From Bradyrhizobium sp. 21 (GTDB lineage Bacteria; Pseudomonadota; Alphaproteobacteria; Rhizobiales; Xanthobacteraceae), in contig NZ_JADPJG010000004.1 in assembly GCF_023073335.1 (NCBI RefSeq), positions 141,473-205,472 of the forward strand: a stretch of 64,000 nt of DNA. The letters run 5' to 3'. The notes under the pieces were generated by a model. That model did no database searches. It saw nothing but the letters and a program-made list of their open reading frames with translations, and was not told the origin of the DNA. The first letter of the stretch is position 1. The number at the start of each line of letters is the position of its first letter. Shown piece by piece: positions 40,430-51,315 of this stretch. A program made the translations under genes and the position numbers.

Positions 40430-40506
40430 TGGTACAGTTGGGTGGGCTCGAACCACCGACCTCCTGTTCCACAGACAGGCGCTCTAACCAACTGAGCTAC
40501 AACTGC
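40430..40506 (-). tRNA. tRNA-His (GTG)
   Basis: On the minus strand the cloverleaf is complete: acceptor GCAGTTG/CAACTGT, D-arm GCTC...GAGC, anticodon arm CCTGT-CTGTGGA-ACAGG with anticodon GTG, T-arm GGTGG-TTCGAGC-CCACC, and encoded CCA. The base before G1 is T, so there is no G-1, and the discriminator is A73, as in the alphaproteobacterial clade with the divergent HisRS. The AT-rich accessory patch begins right after its 3' end. Confidence 0.95.
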
Positions 40507-40740
40507 ATCCTTGCGAGCCGCCTCTGGGGGCGCCCTTGATAGGGCCGTGACCTAAGGGGGCTGGACGGGGCGGAAACTAGGTGCAACCGCCGTTTTTGGC
40601 AAGGCCGCAAACGGACGAAAAACCGGGGTAAATCACCCTCAGCGCAATGAAATCGGGCTTGATGGCGACCGTAGCGAGGTTGCGCTCCCCTCGCCCGCGT
40701 GATGGCGACACTCTCGTTGAGGAAAGAGCCCTCTCCCGGC

Positions 40741-40760
40741 CTCTCCCGCAAGCGGGAGAG
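40741..40760. repeat. Short hairpin element
   Basis: CTCTCCCG-CAAG-CGGGAGAG lies in the 311-bp interval between tRNA-His and the phasin gene. It matches the many CTCTCCCG-type hairpins of rhizobial intergenic repeats. The rest of the interval shows no gene. Confidence 0.5.
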
Positions 40761-40764
40761 GTGA

Positions 40765-40793
40765 AGAAAAACCCGGGCTTTCGGCCCGGGTTT
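40765..40793 (-). terminator. Terminator of the phasin gene
   Basis: AAACCCGGGC and GCCCGGGTTT pair around TTTCG; on the minus strand a TTTTTC tract follows. It sits 25 bp after the phasin stop. Confidence 0.85.
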
Positions 40794-40817
40794 CTTAATT
40801 CAGACGTCCCAACCAGA

Positions 40818-41249
40818 TCAGGCGGCGGGGTAGAGCTTCGCGGCAGAGGCCTTGATCGGCTCGGCGGCGGCAGCGGCAGCCCGCTGGGCGATCTCGGCGA
40901 GCTCCCTGGCCTGAGCCTGGAAGGTCTCGAGCTGGGTCTTGGAATGGCCGGTCCACAGCGCGAACGCATCGGACGGCGACTTCACGCTGAACAGCTCTTG
41001 GGTGAAGTCGAGATGGGCCTTGGTGTTGGCCTTCGCGAACTCCATCAGCTTGGCGGTGTATTCGCTCGCGCCCTTGTGGGCGGAGGTGAACACGGCCTCG
41101 ATGGTGCCGTTGTGGGTTTCGGCCGCGTCCTTGAACTTGGCGTAGCCCTCGCGCGCCTGCGAAACGCCCTTTTCGGCGAACGCACGCATCTGCTCGGGAA
41201 CCTCGAACGGAATGATCGAGGCAGAAAACGGATCAGTCGCACCTGTCAT
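40818..41249 (-). CDS. phaP: Phasin (PHB granule-associated protein)
   Basis: The 143-residue all-helical protein reads PFEVPEQMRAFAEKGVSQAREGYAKFKDAAE, followed by long amphipathic helices (KLMEFAKANTKAHLDFTQELFSVKSPSDAFALWTGHSKTQLETF) and an Ala-rich helix (QRAAAAAAEPIKA). These are phasin_2 hallmarks. Phasins coat polyhydroxybutyrate granules and regulate their size. It is monocistronic, with its own terminator. Confidence 0.88.
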   Translation of the reverse strand: MTGATDPFSASIIPFEVPEQMRAFAEKGVSQAREGYAKFKDAAETHNGTIEAVFTSAHKGASEYTAKLMEFAKANTKAHLDFTQELFSVKSPSDAFALWTGHSKTQLETFQAQARELAEIAQRAAAAAAEPIKASAAKLYPAA

Positions 41250-41744
41250 GGTTGGTCCCTCACACTAATGAAAAAACGGAGTGAGCCTTCTGGCGCGCCC
41301 GCCGGCCCCGAGTTCGGGCCTTCACATTCAGCGGGTACGAAGACTGGAAACGCGAAACGAAATGAGATGGCTCGCCCAGCGCCGGTCTTATCGCTGCCTA
41401 ACATGTCAACATTGTGCACCGCAATGCGCCAAGGGGTGCGTTGCGATAATTTAATCCCGGTCAGGATGAGGTTCCAGGTCGGGGGAACCGGTGGTTGAGG
41501 CAGTTGGGTTGGCGGCGTGAGCGCGCCTCGTCCTTCAAGGCGACCCGCCCTCGAATCCTGCGGATGCCGGGCGGGGGCGGCTTGCGGGGTCAGGCATATT
41601 AAGGTTATCGCGGCTTTCGGCCGACCCTCGCGGGCCGGGCCGTGGACCTGCCCGCGCCCGCGCGCGATACTAACCCTTTCTTAAGGCTGCCATTCCCCGG
41701 CAGCCTTGCCCTGATACGTGACAGCGAGACTTGAAGCCGGTCGG
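41250..41744. other. Intergenic region, no gene recognised
   Basis: About 495 bp lie between divergent phasin and the large kinase. AT-richer segments at 41320-41460 probably hold promoters, including the phasin promoter on the minus strand. Frames overlapping it are shadows. A GTG at 41718 could extend the kinase by 9 residues. Confidence 0.4.
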
Positions 41745-44700
41745 ATGACGAGTTCGGATTTCCAGTTGCGAGGCGTGGGCGATCCCCGGCTGGCCGTGCA
41801 CGCGACCTCCCCGCTGCCCGCCTGGCTGTGGTCGATCGACGGCACGCGCGTGCTCTGGGCCAATCCGGTCGGCGCAAAACTGTTCGGCGCGGCAAATAGC
41901 GCGGCGCTGGCGGAGAGGATTTTCGGCCCGGCGGACAGCCATCGCCGGCAAGTTATCAGGCTCGCGCGGCAGTTGCCGGCGAATGGCGCCATGCGGCTCG
42001 AACGGCTGCGCGGTTTTGGCGCCCGCCTCGGCACGCTGATGACCTGCGCCTGTGCGCGGCTCGACTTTGCCGATGGAAGCCATGCGGTGCTCGTCACCGC
42101 GATGGACCCGAGCTTACGCACCATGCCGCTGGTCGAGCGGCTGCTTCGTCTCGTCGATGGCGCCAAGGTGCCGATGGCGGCGTTCGCGCCCGACGGCCTG
42201 TTCGTCGGCGCCAGCGAGGCCGCGCGCCCCCTGCTCGGCTTCCGCGATCTTACCGAGGCCGGCCTCGAACAGGCGCGCAGCGATGCGCTCGCCCAGGGCC
42301 GCGCCGAGACGCCGATCGGCATCGGCCAGATGGTGCTGCAACGGGTCGGCAGCGGGGCCGATGTCGGTCTGGTCGCGCTGATCGAGCCTGCCGTGCAGCA
42401 GGCTGCGCCCGCAGAATCTGCGCCTGAGCGCACACCGGACGCAGCAGCTGAAGCGCCGGTTGCAACCGTGCAGCAAGACGCCGAGATGCCGGGCGCGCCG
42501 CCGCCTTCGCACGAGGCGCCGGATGGTATCGCGTTGTTCGACGCTTTCGCCGAGCCGGTCGAAGCGCCTGCTACGGCCGAGACGATCGCGCCCGCGCCGC
42601 CCCAAGGCGAGGCGGCGTCGGAGATCGTCACGATCCAGGAAGCGGTCCAAGAAGCGGTCCAAGAAGCGACCGCCGAAGCGGTCGAAGCTGCGGACGAAAC
42701 TCCGGTTGAAAACTCCTCCGAAGCCATTGTGTCGCCGCCGCCCGCGCCGATCATGATCGGCATGGTCGAGCCGCCGTCGGGCCACCAGGAGCCGCCCGCA
42801 CCGCGTCAGCATCCGCTGCGCTTTCTCTGGCAGATGGATGCCGAGGGCCGCTTTGTGCTCGGCTCTGACGAGTTCATCCGCCTGATCGGCCCGCATACGG
42901 CCGCCGGCTTCGGCCGGCCCTGGCAAGAGATCGCCGACGAATTTGCGCTCGATCCTGAAAGCCGCGTCGCGCAGGCGCTTGAAAGCCACGACACCTGGGC
43001 CGGGATCACCGTGAACTGGCCGGTCGACGGCGGCGAACCTCTCGCGGTCGAGCTTGCAGGGCTGCCGGTCTATGACCCGGAACGCAATTTCGCGGGCTTC
43101 AGGGGTTTTGGCGTCTGCCGCGATCTCGACGGCCTCAACCGGATCGAGGCGCTCAGGCGTTTCGAACAGCTGGTCGAAGCGCCGGCGCCGCAAAGCCTGT
43201 CCGCCGACATCGTCGAGCCAGATCCCGAGCCGGAGCCGGAGCCCGTGGCAGAGGCACCGCCTCCGCCGATCGAGCCGCCCGAGCCTGAAGCCGAACTGCC
43301 CGAACCCGTCATCGAAGCGAATTCACACCCAACCGATCCGGAAACGCCCGTGGAAACGCCCCCCAACGTCCTGCCGTTCCGCGCGCCCGGCGATGTCAGA
43401 TCACTCGGTGATCAGAGATCGCCGACGCTGACGCCGGTCGAGAACAGCGCGTTCAACGAACTCGCCCGGCAATTGTCGGAACGCCTCGAACGCGAGCGCG
43501 AGACGATCGCGGCCGAGCCGCCGGACGCCGAGATCACGCCCGAACCACCCGCGCCCGAGCCTCCGCACGCACCGGCGCAATGGCTGACCGAGCCCGCGCC
43601 GCCCGCGCACGGCCACAGCACACGCGACCGCGCGCTGCTCGACCTGCTGCCGACGGGCATTCTGATCTATCGGCTCGACCGCCTGCTCTACGCCAACCCC
43701 GCCTTCCTCGCGCGCATGGGCTATGCCGACCTGACCGCACTGGAGAACGCCGGCGGGCTCGACGCGCTCTATGTCGAGCCGGGCGTGTCGCAGGCCTCCA
43801 GCACGTCGCAGGCAGGCACGCCCGTCACGATCAGCGCGACGCTCGCCAATGGCGAAGCACCGCTTCCGACCACCGAGGCACGTCTGCACACCATCGACTG
43901 GGACGGCGAGAGCGCGCATGCGCTGATCTGCGCGCTGCCACAGGCTGTGACCGCCGTGGCCGCGCCGGCCGCCAGCGCGCCCGCCATCGCGGAGCCCGTT
44001 GTCGCCGAGACCATCGTCCCGGAGTCGTTCCCCTACGCGCTCGAGCCCGAGGCCGGCGACGCGGACGCGGAAGATCTCGCCGCGATCCTCGACACCACGG
44101 CCGAAGGCATCGTCATGTTCGACGCCGAAGGCAACATCCACGCCTGCAACCGCAGCGCCGAAGCGCTGTTCGGCTATGACGGCGAAGCGCTGATGCAGCA
44201 AAATCTGGTGACGCTGTTCGCACCCGAGAGCCAGCAGATCGTCACCGACTATCTCGAAAGCATCAAGAGCCAGGACATCGCGAGCCTGCTCGATCACGGC
44301 CGCGAGGTGCTGGGGCGCGAGAAGAAGGGCGGCGTCATTCCGCTCGCGATGATCATGGGCCGCACCAGGCCCGACGGCCCGAACTTCTTCGCCGTGTTCC
44401 GCGACCTCTCGCAGAGCAAGCAGGGCGAGAGCGAGCTGACGCAGGCGCGACGCCTGGTCGACGGCGCGGCCAATGCCAAGGCCGACATGCTGGCGCGGAT
44501 CAGCCACGAGATCCGCACGCCGCTCAACGCCATCATCGGCTTCTCCGAGGTGATGATCTCCGAACGCTTCGGCACGCTCGGCAACGAGCGCTACGGCGAA
44601 TACATGAAGGACATCCGCGCGTCCGGCGAGCGCGTCATCGCCATCATCGACGATCTGCTCGAGCTGTCGCGGATCGAGACCGGGAAGCTCGACCTCCACT

Positions 44701-45167
44701 TCGCCAACCTCAACCTCAACGATCTCGTCGAAGCCTGCGTGGTCGTGATGCAGCCGCAGGCCAATCGCGAGCGCATCATCATCCGCACCTCACTCGGCCA
44801 TGCGCTGCCGCAAGTGAGCGTGGACGCGCGCGCGATGCGGCAGATCACCGTGAATCTGATCTCGAACTCGATCCGGCTGGCCAGCGCCGGCGGCCAGGTC
44901 ATCGTCTCGACCGCGCTCTCCGACCGCGGCGAGGTGTGCTTGCGCATCCGCGACACCGGCCACGGCCTCACCGAGCGCGAAGTCGCCGCGGCGATGGAGC
45001 CGTTCCGGACGCCACCGCCCGGCGATGCCGAGGACAATTCGGCACTGAGCCTGTCGCTGACCAAGGCCCTGGTCGAAGCCAACCGCGCCCGGTTCAACAT
45101 CAAGCGCGCGGCGAATTCGGGAACGCTGATCGAGGTGGTGTTCGCGCCGGTGCTGGCGGGGGCTTAG
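41745..45167 (+). CDS. PAS-domain sensor histidine kinase, PdhS/PleC-like
   Basis: The protein is 1140 residues. PAS-like folds occur at about 20-110, 360-460 and 630-720, plus a clear PAS with AILDTTAEGIVMFDAEGNIHACNRSAEALFGY at about 780-890. The kinase core has His921 in ARISHEIRTPLNAIIGFSEVM, then ERFGTLGNERYGEYMKDI, and an ATPase with NLISNSIRL and DTGHGL. The HEIRTPLNAIIGFSEVM/NERYGEYMKDI pair marks the PdhS/DivJ/PleC class that phosphorylates DivK-type regulators. Long Pro/Glu/Ala linkers contain a 12-bp tandem repeat (about 42640-42665). No partner receiver is nearby. It is probably soluble or pole-associated. Confidence 0.87.
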   Translation: MTSSDFQLRGVGDPRLAVHATSPLPAWLWSIDGTRVLWANPVGAKLFGAANSAALAERIFGPADSHRRQVIRLARQLPANGAMRLERLRGFGARLGTLMTCACARLDFADGSHAVLVTAMDPSLRTMPLVERLLRLVDGAKVPMAAFAPDGLFVGASEAARPLLGFRDLTEAGLEQARSDALAQGRAETPIGIGQMVLQRVGSGADVGLVALIEPAVQQAAPAESAPERTPDAAAEAPVATVQQDAEMPGAPPPSHEAPDGIALFDAFAEPVEAPATAETIAPAPPQGEAASEIVTIQEAVQEAVQEATAEAVEAADETPVENSSEAIVSPPPAPIMIGMVEPPSGHQEPPAPRQHPLRFLWQMDAEGRFVLGSDEFIRLIGPHTAAGFGRPWQEIADEFALDPESRVAQALESHDTWAGITVNWPVDGGEPLAVELAGLPVYDPERNFAGFRGFGVCRDLDGLNRIEALRRFEQLVEAPAPQSLSADIVEPDPEPEPEPVAEAPPPPIEPPEPEAELPEPVIEANSHPTDPETPVETPPNVLPFRAPGDVRSLGDQRSPTLTPVENSAFNELARQLSERLERERETIAAEPPDAEITPEPPAPEPPHAPAQWLTEPAPPAHGHSTRDRALLDLLPTGILIYRLDRLLYANPAFLARMGYADLTALENAGGLDALYVEPGVSQASSTSQAGTPVTISATLANGEAPLPTTEARLHTIDWDGESAHALICALPQAVTAVAAPAASAPAIAEPVVAETIVPESFPYALEPEAGDADAEDLAAILDTTAEGIVMFDAEGNIHACNRSAEALFGYDGEALMQQNLVTLFAPESQQIVTDYLESIKSQDIASLLDHGREVLGREKKGGVIPLAMIMGRTRPDGPNFFAVFRDLSQSKQGESELTQARRLVDGAANAKADMLARISHEIRTPLNAIIGFSEVMISERFGTLGNERYGEYMKDIRASGERVIAIIDDLLELSRIETGKLDLHFANLNLNDLVEACVVVMQPQANRERIIIRTSLGHALPQVSVDARAMRQITVNLISNSIRLASAGGQVIVSTALSDRGEVCLRIRDTGHGLTEREVAAAMEPFRTPPPGDAEDNSALSLSLTKALVEANRARFNIKRAANSGTLIEVVFAPVLAGA

Positions 45168-45397
45168 CACAACCAAGACGCCTTTTTCCGGACCGAGCTT
45201 GCGCGCCGTACGGCCCGGCGATCGCGGCCCGGCGTCGCGTGCTGAGCGGCGGGTCTGCTCCCGCCAGAGCCGCCATGACATTGCAACGCGTTCCCGACCG
45301 GAACCGGATGCTTCTTTGCGGCTTAAAGCCCAGCCACATCTTGTGTTCTTGCTGATCGATTGCAAAGCCGCAGCCCTCGCACTTCGCGTGATTTCAA

Positions 45398-46549
45398 ATG
45401 ACCGACCGACTGAAATCCGGGGCATCGAAGAAGCCTCCGCTCAAGAAGATTGACGGGGGCAACGCCGCCGAGCAAAAGCCGCTGCCCACGGGCGCGGCGG
45501 CTCGCATGAACGCCCGGGTCGTGCTTGCCCTCGCGCTCCTCGCGCTTGCGTTGTGGACGGCGGCCGGCTTTCTACCCGCGCTGATTTGGGCCGCCATTCT
45601 CGCAACCAGCCTGTGGCCGGCCTATATCAAGTTTGCGACGCGCATCACGTCGAGCCCGTCAAGCCCGGCTGCGCTCGTCTTCACTCTCGTCGTCGCACTG
45701 ATCCTGTTTACGCCGATGTCACTTGCGATCTATCAGATCGCGCAGCAAGGCGACTTGCTCGTCGGCTGGTTGAAGCGGGCTGGAGAGAGCGGGATCGACG
45801 TGCCCGATTGGCTTGCCCGCCTGCCGATCGCAGCGGAGAGCCTGCAGCAATGGTGGCGCAGCAACCTTTCCGATCCAAAGGCCGCCACTGAATGGCTGAA
45901 AAGCATCAATGCGGACAATGCATCGGATCTCTTCCGAACCTTCGGCGGACAGTTGCTCCACCGCCTGTTTCTGCTGTTCTTCTCACTCGTCGCCTTGTTC
46001 GTCCTGCTGCGCAATGGTCGTTCGATCGCGGGCCGCGTGCTGGAGACTTGCGATCGACTTTTTGGCGAGGCGGGAGAGGGTCTCGCAGAGAAAATGGTTG
46101 ATGCCGTGCGTGGCACCGTGAACGGTACCGTGCTGGTCGCTGCCGGCGAAGGGCTTTTGATCGGCGTCGGCTATCTCGTCGCGGGCGTACCGCAGGCCAT
46201 CGTGTTCACGATCCTGACGACGGCGTTCGCGATGCTTCCGTTCGGCGCCTGGCTGGCCTTCACCACAGCGGCGCTGGTCCTGGTCTCAGGCGGAGGCAGC
46301 GGCCTCGCCGCCGCGGGCGTATTCATCTGGGGTGCGATCGTCATGTTCGCCGGCGATCATTTCGTATGGCCGACCCTGGTAGGTGACTCCGCGCGACTGC
46401 CGTTTCTGTTCGCATTCATCGGAATCTTCGGCGGCCTTGCCGCCTTCGGCCTGCTTGGCTTGTTTTTAGGCCCGGTGATCATGTCGGCGTTGCTGGTGGT
46501 CTGGCGCGAGTGGATATTCCGGCCTGTCACCCACGGGAAGGCAGGTTGA
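45398..46549 (+). CDS. AI-2E family (PerM-like) transporter
   Basis: The 383-residue membrane protein has a basic N-terminal tail (about 37 residues), two hydrophobic stretches (40-58, 60-80) and another at about 95-115. A periplasmic or cytosolic amphipathic part follows (LVGWLKRAGESGIDVPDWL). Four or five helices end with IFGGLAAFGLLGLFLGPVI, the C-terminal signature of the AI-2E exporter family. Members export signals or ions; the name does not prove AI-2 transport. Confidence 0.85.
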   Translation: MTDRLKSGASKKPPLKKIDGGNAAEQKPLPTGAAARMNARVVLALALLALALWTAAGFLPALIWAAILATSLWPAYIKFATRITSSPSSPAALVFTLVVALILFTPMSLAIYQIAQQGDLLVGWLKRAGESGIDVPDWLARLPIAAESLQQWWRSNLSDPKAATEWLKSINADNASDLFRTFGGQLLHRLFLLFFSLVALFVLLRNGRSIAGRVLETCDRLFGEAGEGLAEKMVDAVRGTVNGTVLVAAGEGLLIGVGYLVAGVPQAIVFTILTTAFAMLPFGAWLAFTTAALVLVSGGGSGLAAAGVFIWGAIVMFAGDHFVWPTLVGDSARLPFLFAFIGIFGGLAAFGLLGLFLGPVIMSALLVVWREWIFRPVTHGKAG

Positions 46550-46597
46550 ATCACCGCGTCGTCGTTGCGGGCCTACATCACCGAGCACGGGCCGAAT

Positions 46598-46631
46598 AAA
46601 AAAGGCACGGCGCTTGCGGCGCCGTGCCTTT
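46598..46631 (-). terminator. Terminator of the thiolase gene
   Basis: AAAGGCACGGCG and CGCCGTGCCTTT are perfect complements. Flanking A-runs on the left give a T-run on the minus strand, 20 bp after the thiolase stop. Confidence 0.9.
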
Positions 46632-46651
46632 CGCATTCGTGTCAGGCTATC

Positions 46652-47824
<1,173 letters not shown>

Positions 47825-47940
47825 TGTCTTCTCCCTTTTCGAACGATTTTTGAATGGGGCGTCTCTCGAGGCCTTCTCGGCGCCATTGGTACACAAAGTT
47901 TGCGCAGCGCGGGAGAAATAAAGCGCGGCGCCGCAGCAAC

Positions 47941-47973
47941 AAAAAAGCCGCCCTCGCGAGAGGGCGGCGTTTG
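47941..47973 (-). terminator. Terminator of serA
   Basis: GCCGCCCTC and GAGGGCGGC pair around GCGA; read on the minus strand, the hairpin ends in six Ts. It follows the serA stop by about 25 bp. Confidence 0.88.
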
Positions 47974-47998
47974 TTCCGCGGGTCGGACTATGTCGGTG

Positions 47999-49588
47999 TC
48001 AGAAGGTCAGCGCCTTGACCTGCTTGACCTGCGGCAGGGCCTGCACCTTGGCGAGCAGATCGGCCGGCACCGCGCCGTCGACCTCGATCAGCGCGATGGC
48101 ATCGGAGCCCGGCGCGACGCGGCCGAGATGGAAGGTCGCGATATTGATCTTGGCATCCCCCAAGAGGCTCGCGAACCTGCCGATGAAGCCCGGCTTGTCC
48201 TCGTTGGTGACATAGATCATCGACTTGCCAAATTCGGCGTCGACGCGAATGCCCTTGATGTCGACGAGGCGCGGCTTGCCGTCGGCATAGACCGTGCCCG
48301 AGACCGACCGCTCCTGCCGCTCGGTGGTGACGGTGACGGTGATCAGGCTTTCATAATCGCTCTGCGCGGCGCGCACGATCTCGTCCACCACCATGCCGCG
48401 CTCCTTGGCGACGACGGGCGCGGACACGACGTTGACTTCGCCCAGCATCGGCCGCAGCAGGCCCGACAGCACGGCGGAGGTGATCGCCTTGATCTTCATC
48501 TCGGCGACGTGGCCCTCATAGGTGATCTCGACCTTGAGGATGCCGGACTCGGTGAGCTGGCCGGCGAACGAGCCGAGCTTCTCGGCGAGCGTGATGAACG
48601 GCTTCAGCTTCGGCGCCTCTTCCGCGGTGATCGAGGGGAAGTTGACGGCATTCGAAATCGCGCCGGTGAGCAGATAGTCCGACATCTGCTCGGCGACCTG
48701 GAGGGCGACGTTCTCCTGCGCTTCGGTGGTGGACGCGCCGAGATGCGGCGTGCAGATCACGTTGGGATGGCCGAACAGCACGTTCGCGGTGGCGGGCTCC
48801 TCGACGAAGACGTCGAAGGCGGCGCCCGCGATGTGCTTGGAATTCAAGGCGTCGACCACGGCCTGCTCGTCGACGAGGCCGCCGCGGGCGCAGTTGATCA
48901 GGCGCACGCCCTTCTTCATCCTGGCGATCGCGGCCGCGTCGATGATGTTCTTCGTCTTCTCGGTCAGCGGGGTATGCAGCGTGATGAAATCGGCGCGCTT
49001 GAGCAGATCGTCGAGCTCGACCTTCTCGACGCCGATGTCCCTGGCTCGCTCCGGCGACAGGAACGGATCGAACGCGATCACTTTCATGCGCAGGCCGAGC
49101 GCGCGGTCGGCGACGATCGAGCCGATGTTGCCGCAGCCGACGACGCCGAGCACCTTGCCGGTGATCTCGACGCCCATGAATCGGTTCTTCTCCCACTTGC
49201 CGGCCTGGGTAGAAGCGTCCGCCTGCGGAATCTCGCGGGCCAGCGCCAGCATCAAGGTGATGGCGTGCTCGGCAGTCGTGATCGAATTGCCGAACGGCGT
49301 GTTCATCACGATGATGCCCTTGGCCGTTGCCGCGGGAATCTCGACATTGTCGACGCCGATGCCAGCGCGGCCGATCACCTTGAGGTTGGTGGCCTTCTCG
49401 AGGATCTTGGCGGTGGCCTTGGTCGCGGAGCGGATCGCGAGGCCGTCGTAATTGCCGATGATCTCGGCGAGCTTGTCCTTGTCCTTGCCGAGATTGGGCT
49501 GGAAGTCGACCTCGACGCCGCGGTCCTTGAAGATCTGCACGGCGGCGGGAGAGAGCGCGTCGGAAATGAGAACTTTGGGTTTGGTCAT
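47999..49588 (-). CDS. serA: D-3-phosphoglycerate dehydrogenase
   Basis: The 529-residue long-form enzyme has the substrate-binding start (KVLISDALSPAAVQIFKD), the NAD site GVVGCGNIGSIVADRA (about 148-163), the catalytic Arg in NCARGGLVDE, Glu and His in the CTPHLGASTTEAQENVA stretch, an intervening domain and a C-terminal ACT domain (NKPGFIGRFASLLGD-like, starting about 450). It opens serine synthesis by oxidising 3-phosphoglycerate. serC lies just upstream on the same strand and forms a natural pathway unit. Confidence 0.97.
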   Translation of the reverse strand: MTKPKVLISDALSPAAVQIFKDRGVEVDFQPNLGKDKDKLAEIIGNYDGLAIRSATKATAKILEKATNLKVIGRAGIGVDNVEIPAATAKGIIVMNTPFGNSITTAEHAITLMLALAREIPQADASTQAGKWEKNRFMGVEITGKVLGVVGCGNIGSIVADRALGLRMKVIAFDPFLSPERARDIGVEKVELDDLLKRADFITLHTPLTEKTKNIIDAAAIARMKKGVRLINCARGGLVDEQAVVDALNSKHIAGAAFDVFVEEPATANVLFGHPNVICTPHLGASTTEAQENVALQVAEQMSDYLLTGAISNAVNFPSITAEEAPKLKPFITLAEKLGSFAGQLTESGILKVEITYEGHVAEMKIKAITSAVLSGLLRPMLGEVNVVSAPVVAKERGMVVDEIVRAAQSDYESLITVTVTTERQERSVSGTVYADGKPRLVDIKGIRVDAEFGKSMIYVTNEDKPGFIGRFASLLGDAKINIATFHLGRVAPGSDAIALIEVDGAVPADLLAKVQALPQVKQVKALTF

Positions 49589-49661
49589 GGGAATATGTCC
49601 TCTGCCTTCCTCAAAGGAAGGGCCTTAGACCGATGGGGTGAATGTCTCGGAACACTTCTCC

Positions 49662-49685
49662 CTCTCCCCGTCCTGACGGGGAGAG
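49662..49685. terminator. Hairpin between serC and serA
   Basis: CTCTCCCCGTC and GACGGGGAGAG pair perfectly around CT in the 112-bp serC-serA gap. There is no T-run on the minus strand, so it may modulate rather than stop the transcript. It is also one of the common rhizobial CTCTCCCC hairpins. Confidence 0.5.
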
Positions 49686-49700
49686 GCTAAGAAAGAAAGT

Positions 49701-50873
49701 TCACGCCGCCTTGGCGAGCGCCGCCTTGGTCTCGGCAAAAGCCCAGTCAATCCACTGGGTCAGGATCTCGACGTCCCTGGCCTCGACGGTGGCGCCGCAC
49801 CAGATCCGCAGGCCGGCCGGCGCATCGCGGTAATAGGCGAAGTCGTAGCCCGCGCCTTCCTTCTCGACCAGCGCGACCAGCTTCTTCGAGAACTCCGCCT
49901 GCGCGTCTTCGGACAGCGAGGTGAGCGCGGGATCGGTGAACTTCAGGCACACCGAGGTGTTGGAGCGGATCGCGGCGTCCTTGGCCAGGAAGTCGATCCA
50001 CGGCGTCTTCGCCTTCCAGTCGGCGAGCACCTTGGTGTTGGCGTCGGCGCGCGCGATCAGCGCCTTGAGGCCACCGATCGACTTGGCCCAGTTCAGCGCG
50101 TCGAGATAGTCCTCGACGCAGAGCATCGACGGCGTGTTGATGGTCTCGCCGACGAAGATGCCTTCGTTGATCTTGCCGCCCTTGGTCATGCGGAAGATCT
50201 TCGGCAGCGGCCAGGCCGGCTTGTAGCTCTCGAGCCGTTCGACGGCACGCGGCGAGAGGATCAGCATGCCGTGCGCGGCTTCGCCGCCGAGCGCCTTCTG
50301 CCAGGAGAAGGTGACGACGTCGAGTTTTGCGAAATCGAGCGGCTGCGCGAAGGCGGCAGAGGTCGCGTCGCAGATCGTGAGACCTTCGCGATCCGCCTTG
50401 ATCCAGTCGGCGTTCGGCACCCGCACGCCGGAGGTGGTGCCGTTCCAGGTGAAGATGACATCGCTCTTGGGATCGACCTTCGAGAGGTCGGGAAGTTCAC
50501 CATAGGCCGCATTGAGCTTGGTGACGTCCTTGAGCTTCAATTCCTTGACGATGTCGCTGACCCAGCCCTCGCCGAAGGATTCCCAGGCGATCGTGGTGAC
50601 GGGCTTTGCCCCGAGCAGCGACCACAGCGCCATCTCGACCGCGCCGGTATCGGAGGCCGGCACGATGCCGATGCGATAATCCGCGGGGACTTCAAGCACT
50701 TCGCGCGTCAGATCGATCGCGAGCTTGAGCTTGGTCTTGCCGACCTTCGCGCGATGCGAACGGCCGAGCGCTGCGTCCTTGAGATTTTGTGCGTTCCATC
50801 CGGGGCGCTTGGCGCAGGGACCGGAGGAGAAATGCGGCACGTTGGGCCGCGAAGCGGGCTTCGCTACAGTCAT
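49701..50873 (-). CDS. serC: Phosphoserine aminotransferase
   Basis: The 390-residue PLP enzyme reads [12 protein letters not shown] near the start and has PLP-Lys in [30 protein letters not shown] and [11 protein letters not shown] follow. This is the rhizobial/Methanosarcina-like SerC branch. It makes phosphoserine from 3-phosphohydroxypyruvate and glutamate, the step right after SerA. It is the first gene of the serC-serA unit. Confidence 0.95.
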   Translation of the reverse strand: MTVAKPASRPNVPHFSSGPCAKRPGWNAQNLKDAALGRSHRAKVGKTKLKLAIDLTREVLEVPADYRIGIVPASDTGAVEMALWSLLGAKPVTTIAWESFGEGWVSDIVKELKLKDVTKLNAAYGELPDLSKVDPKSDVIFTWNGTTSGVRVPNADWIKADREGLTICDATSAAFAQPLDFAKLDVVTFSWQKALGGEAAHGMLILSPRAVERLESYKPAWPLPKIFRMTKGGKINEGIFVGETINTPSMLCVEDYLDALNWAKSIGGLKALIARADANTKVLADWKAKTPWIDFLAKDAAIRSNTSVCLKFTDPALTSLSEDAQAEFSKKLVALVEKEGAGYDFAYYRDAPAGLRIWCGATVEARDVEILTQWIDWAFAETKAALAKAA

Positions 50874-50952
50874 GATCTACCCTTCCAGATAGTAAGCCTC
50901 CCGTTGGGGGGAGGTGTCCCGCCGCGGCTGATACGGGAATCGGGAAGACCAG

Positions 50953-51159
50953 TCAAGGAAGTTCCGGGGCCTCACGCGCGAGTGATGGCGCCTCCGGCAC
51001 GATCCTGGGGGACTCGACGGTGGCGAGCGCGTTCAGCAAGTCAGTGGCTTCACTGATCAATTGCGCGGCTCTGCGGCGGCTGCCGACTTTCAAAATGCAT
51101 TTGTCATTGGCCTGCACGACGTAGTCGTTGCCGACCTTGATCATCGAATAGCTTGTCAT
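50953..51159 (-). CDS. Small hypothetical protein (68 aa)
   Basis: From ATG 51157-51159 the protein reads MTSYSMIKVGNDYVVQANDKCILKV, a beta-hairpin-like start, followed by an amphipathic helix (RRRAAQLISEATDLLNAL) and a Pro-rich tail. GGGGAT lies upstream. An extension to 51297 is Arg/Ser-rich and rejected. Function is unknown. Confidence 0.6.
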   Translation of the reverse strand: MTSYSMIKVGNDYVVQANDKCILKVGSRRRAAQLISEATDLLNALATVESPRIVPEAPSLAREAPELP

Positions 51160-51315
51160 CGAAATCCCCGAACCGACCGAGCCCGGTTTTGACGCTGCGT
51201 AGCACCATTCGTTCCTCGATCTACGTGAACGACGGACGGGTGGTTTACCAGCTCTTAAGATGAACGAATGCGCGATCCGATTTCGCTGATCGCGCAACGC
51301 TCGCGGCGCACTGCC

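Noticed and set aside
37003..40430. Complete integrative element with integrase and flanking attachment repeats at tRNA-His
   Set aside because: No integrase or second copy of the tRNA 3' end was found within the window; only the AT-rich patch and position suggest transfer.
40741..40760. CRISPR-like repeats near the defence-like genes
   Set aside because: Only isolated hairpins occur; there are no regularly spaced repeats or cas genes anywhere in the window.
42114..43193. Minus-strand frame within the PdhS-like kinase
   Set aside because: It is a shadow of the low-complexity Pro/Glu/Ala linker, with no sensible start or ribosome site.
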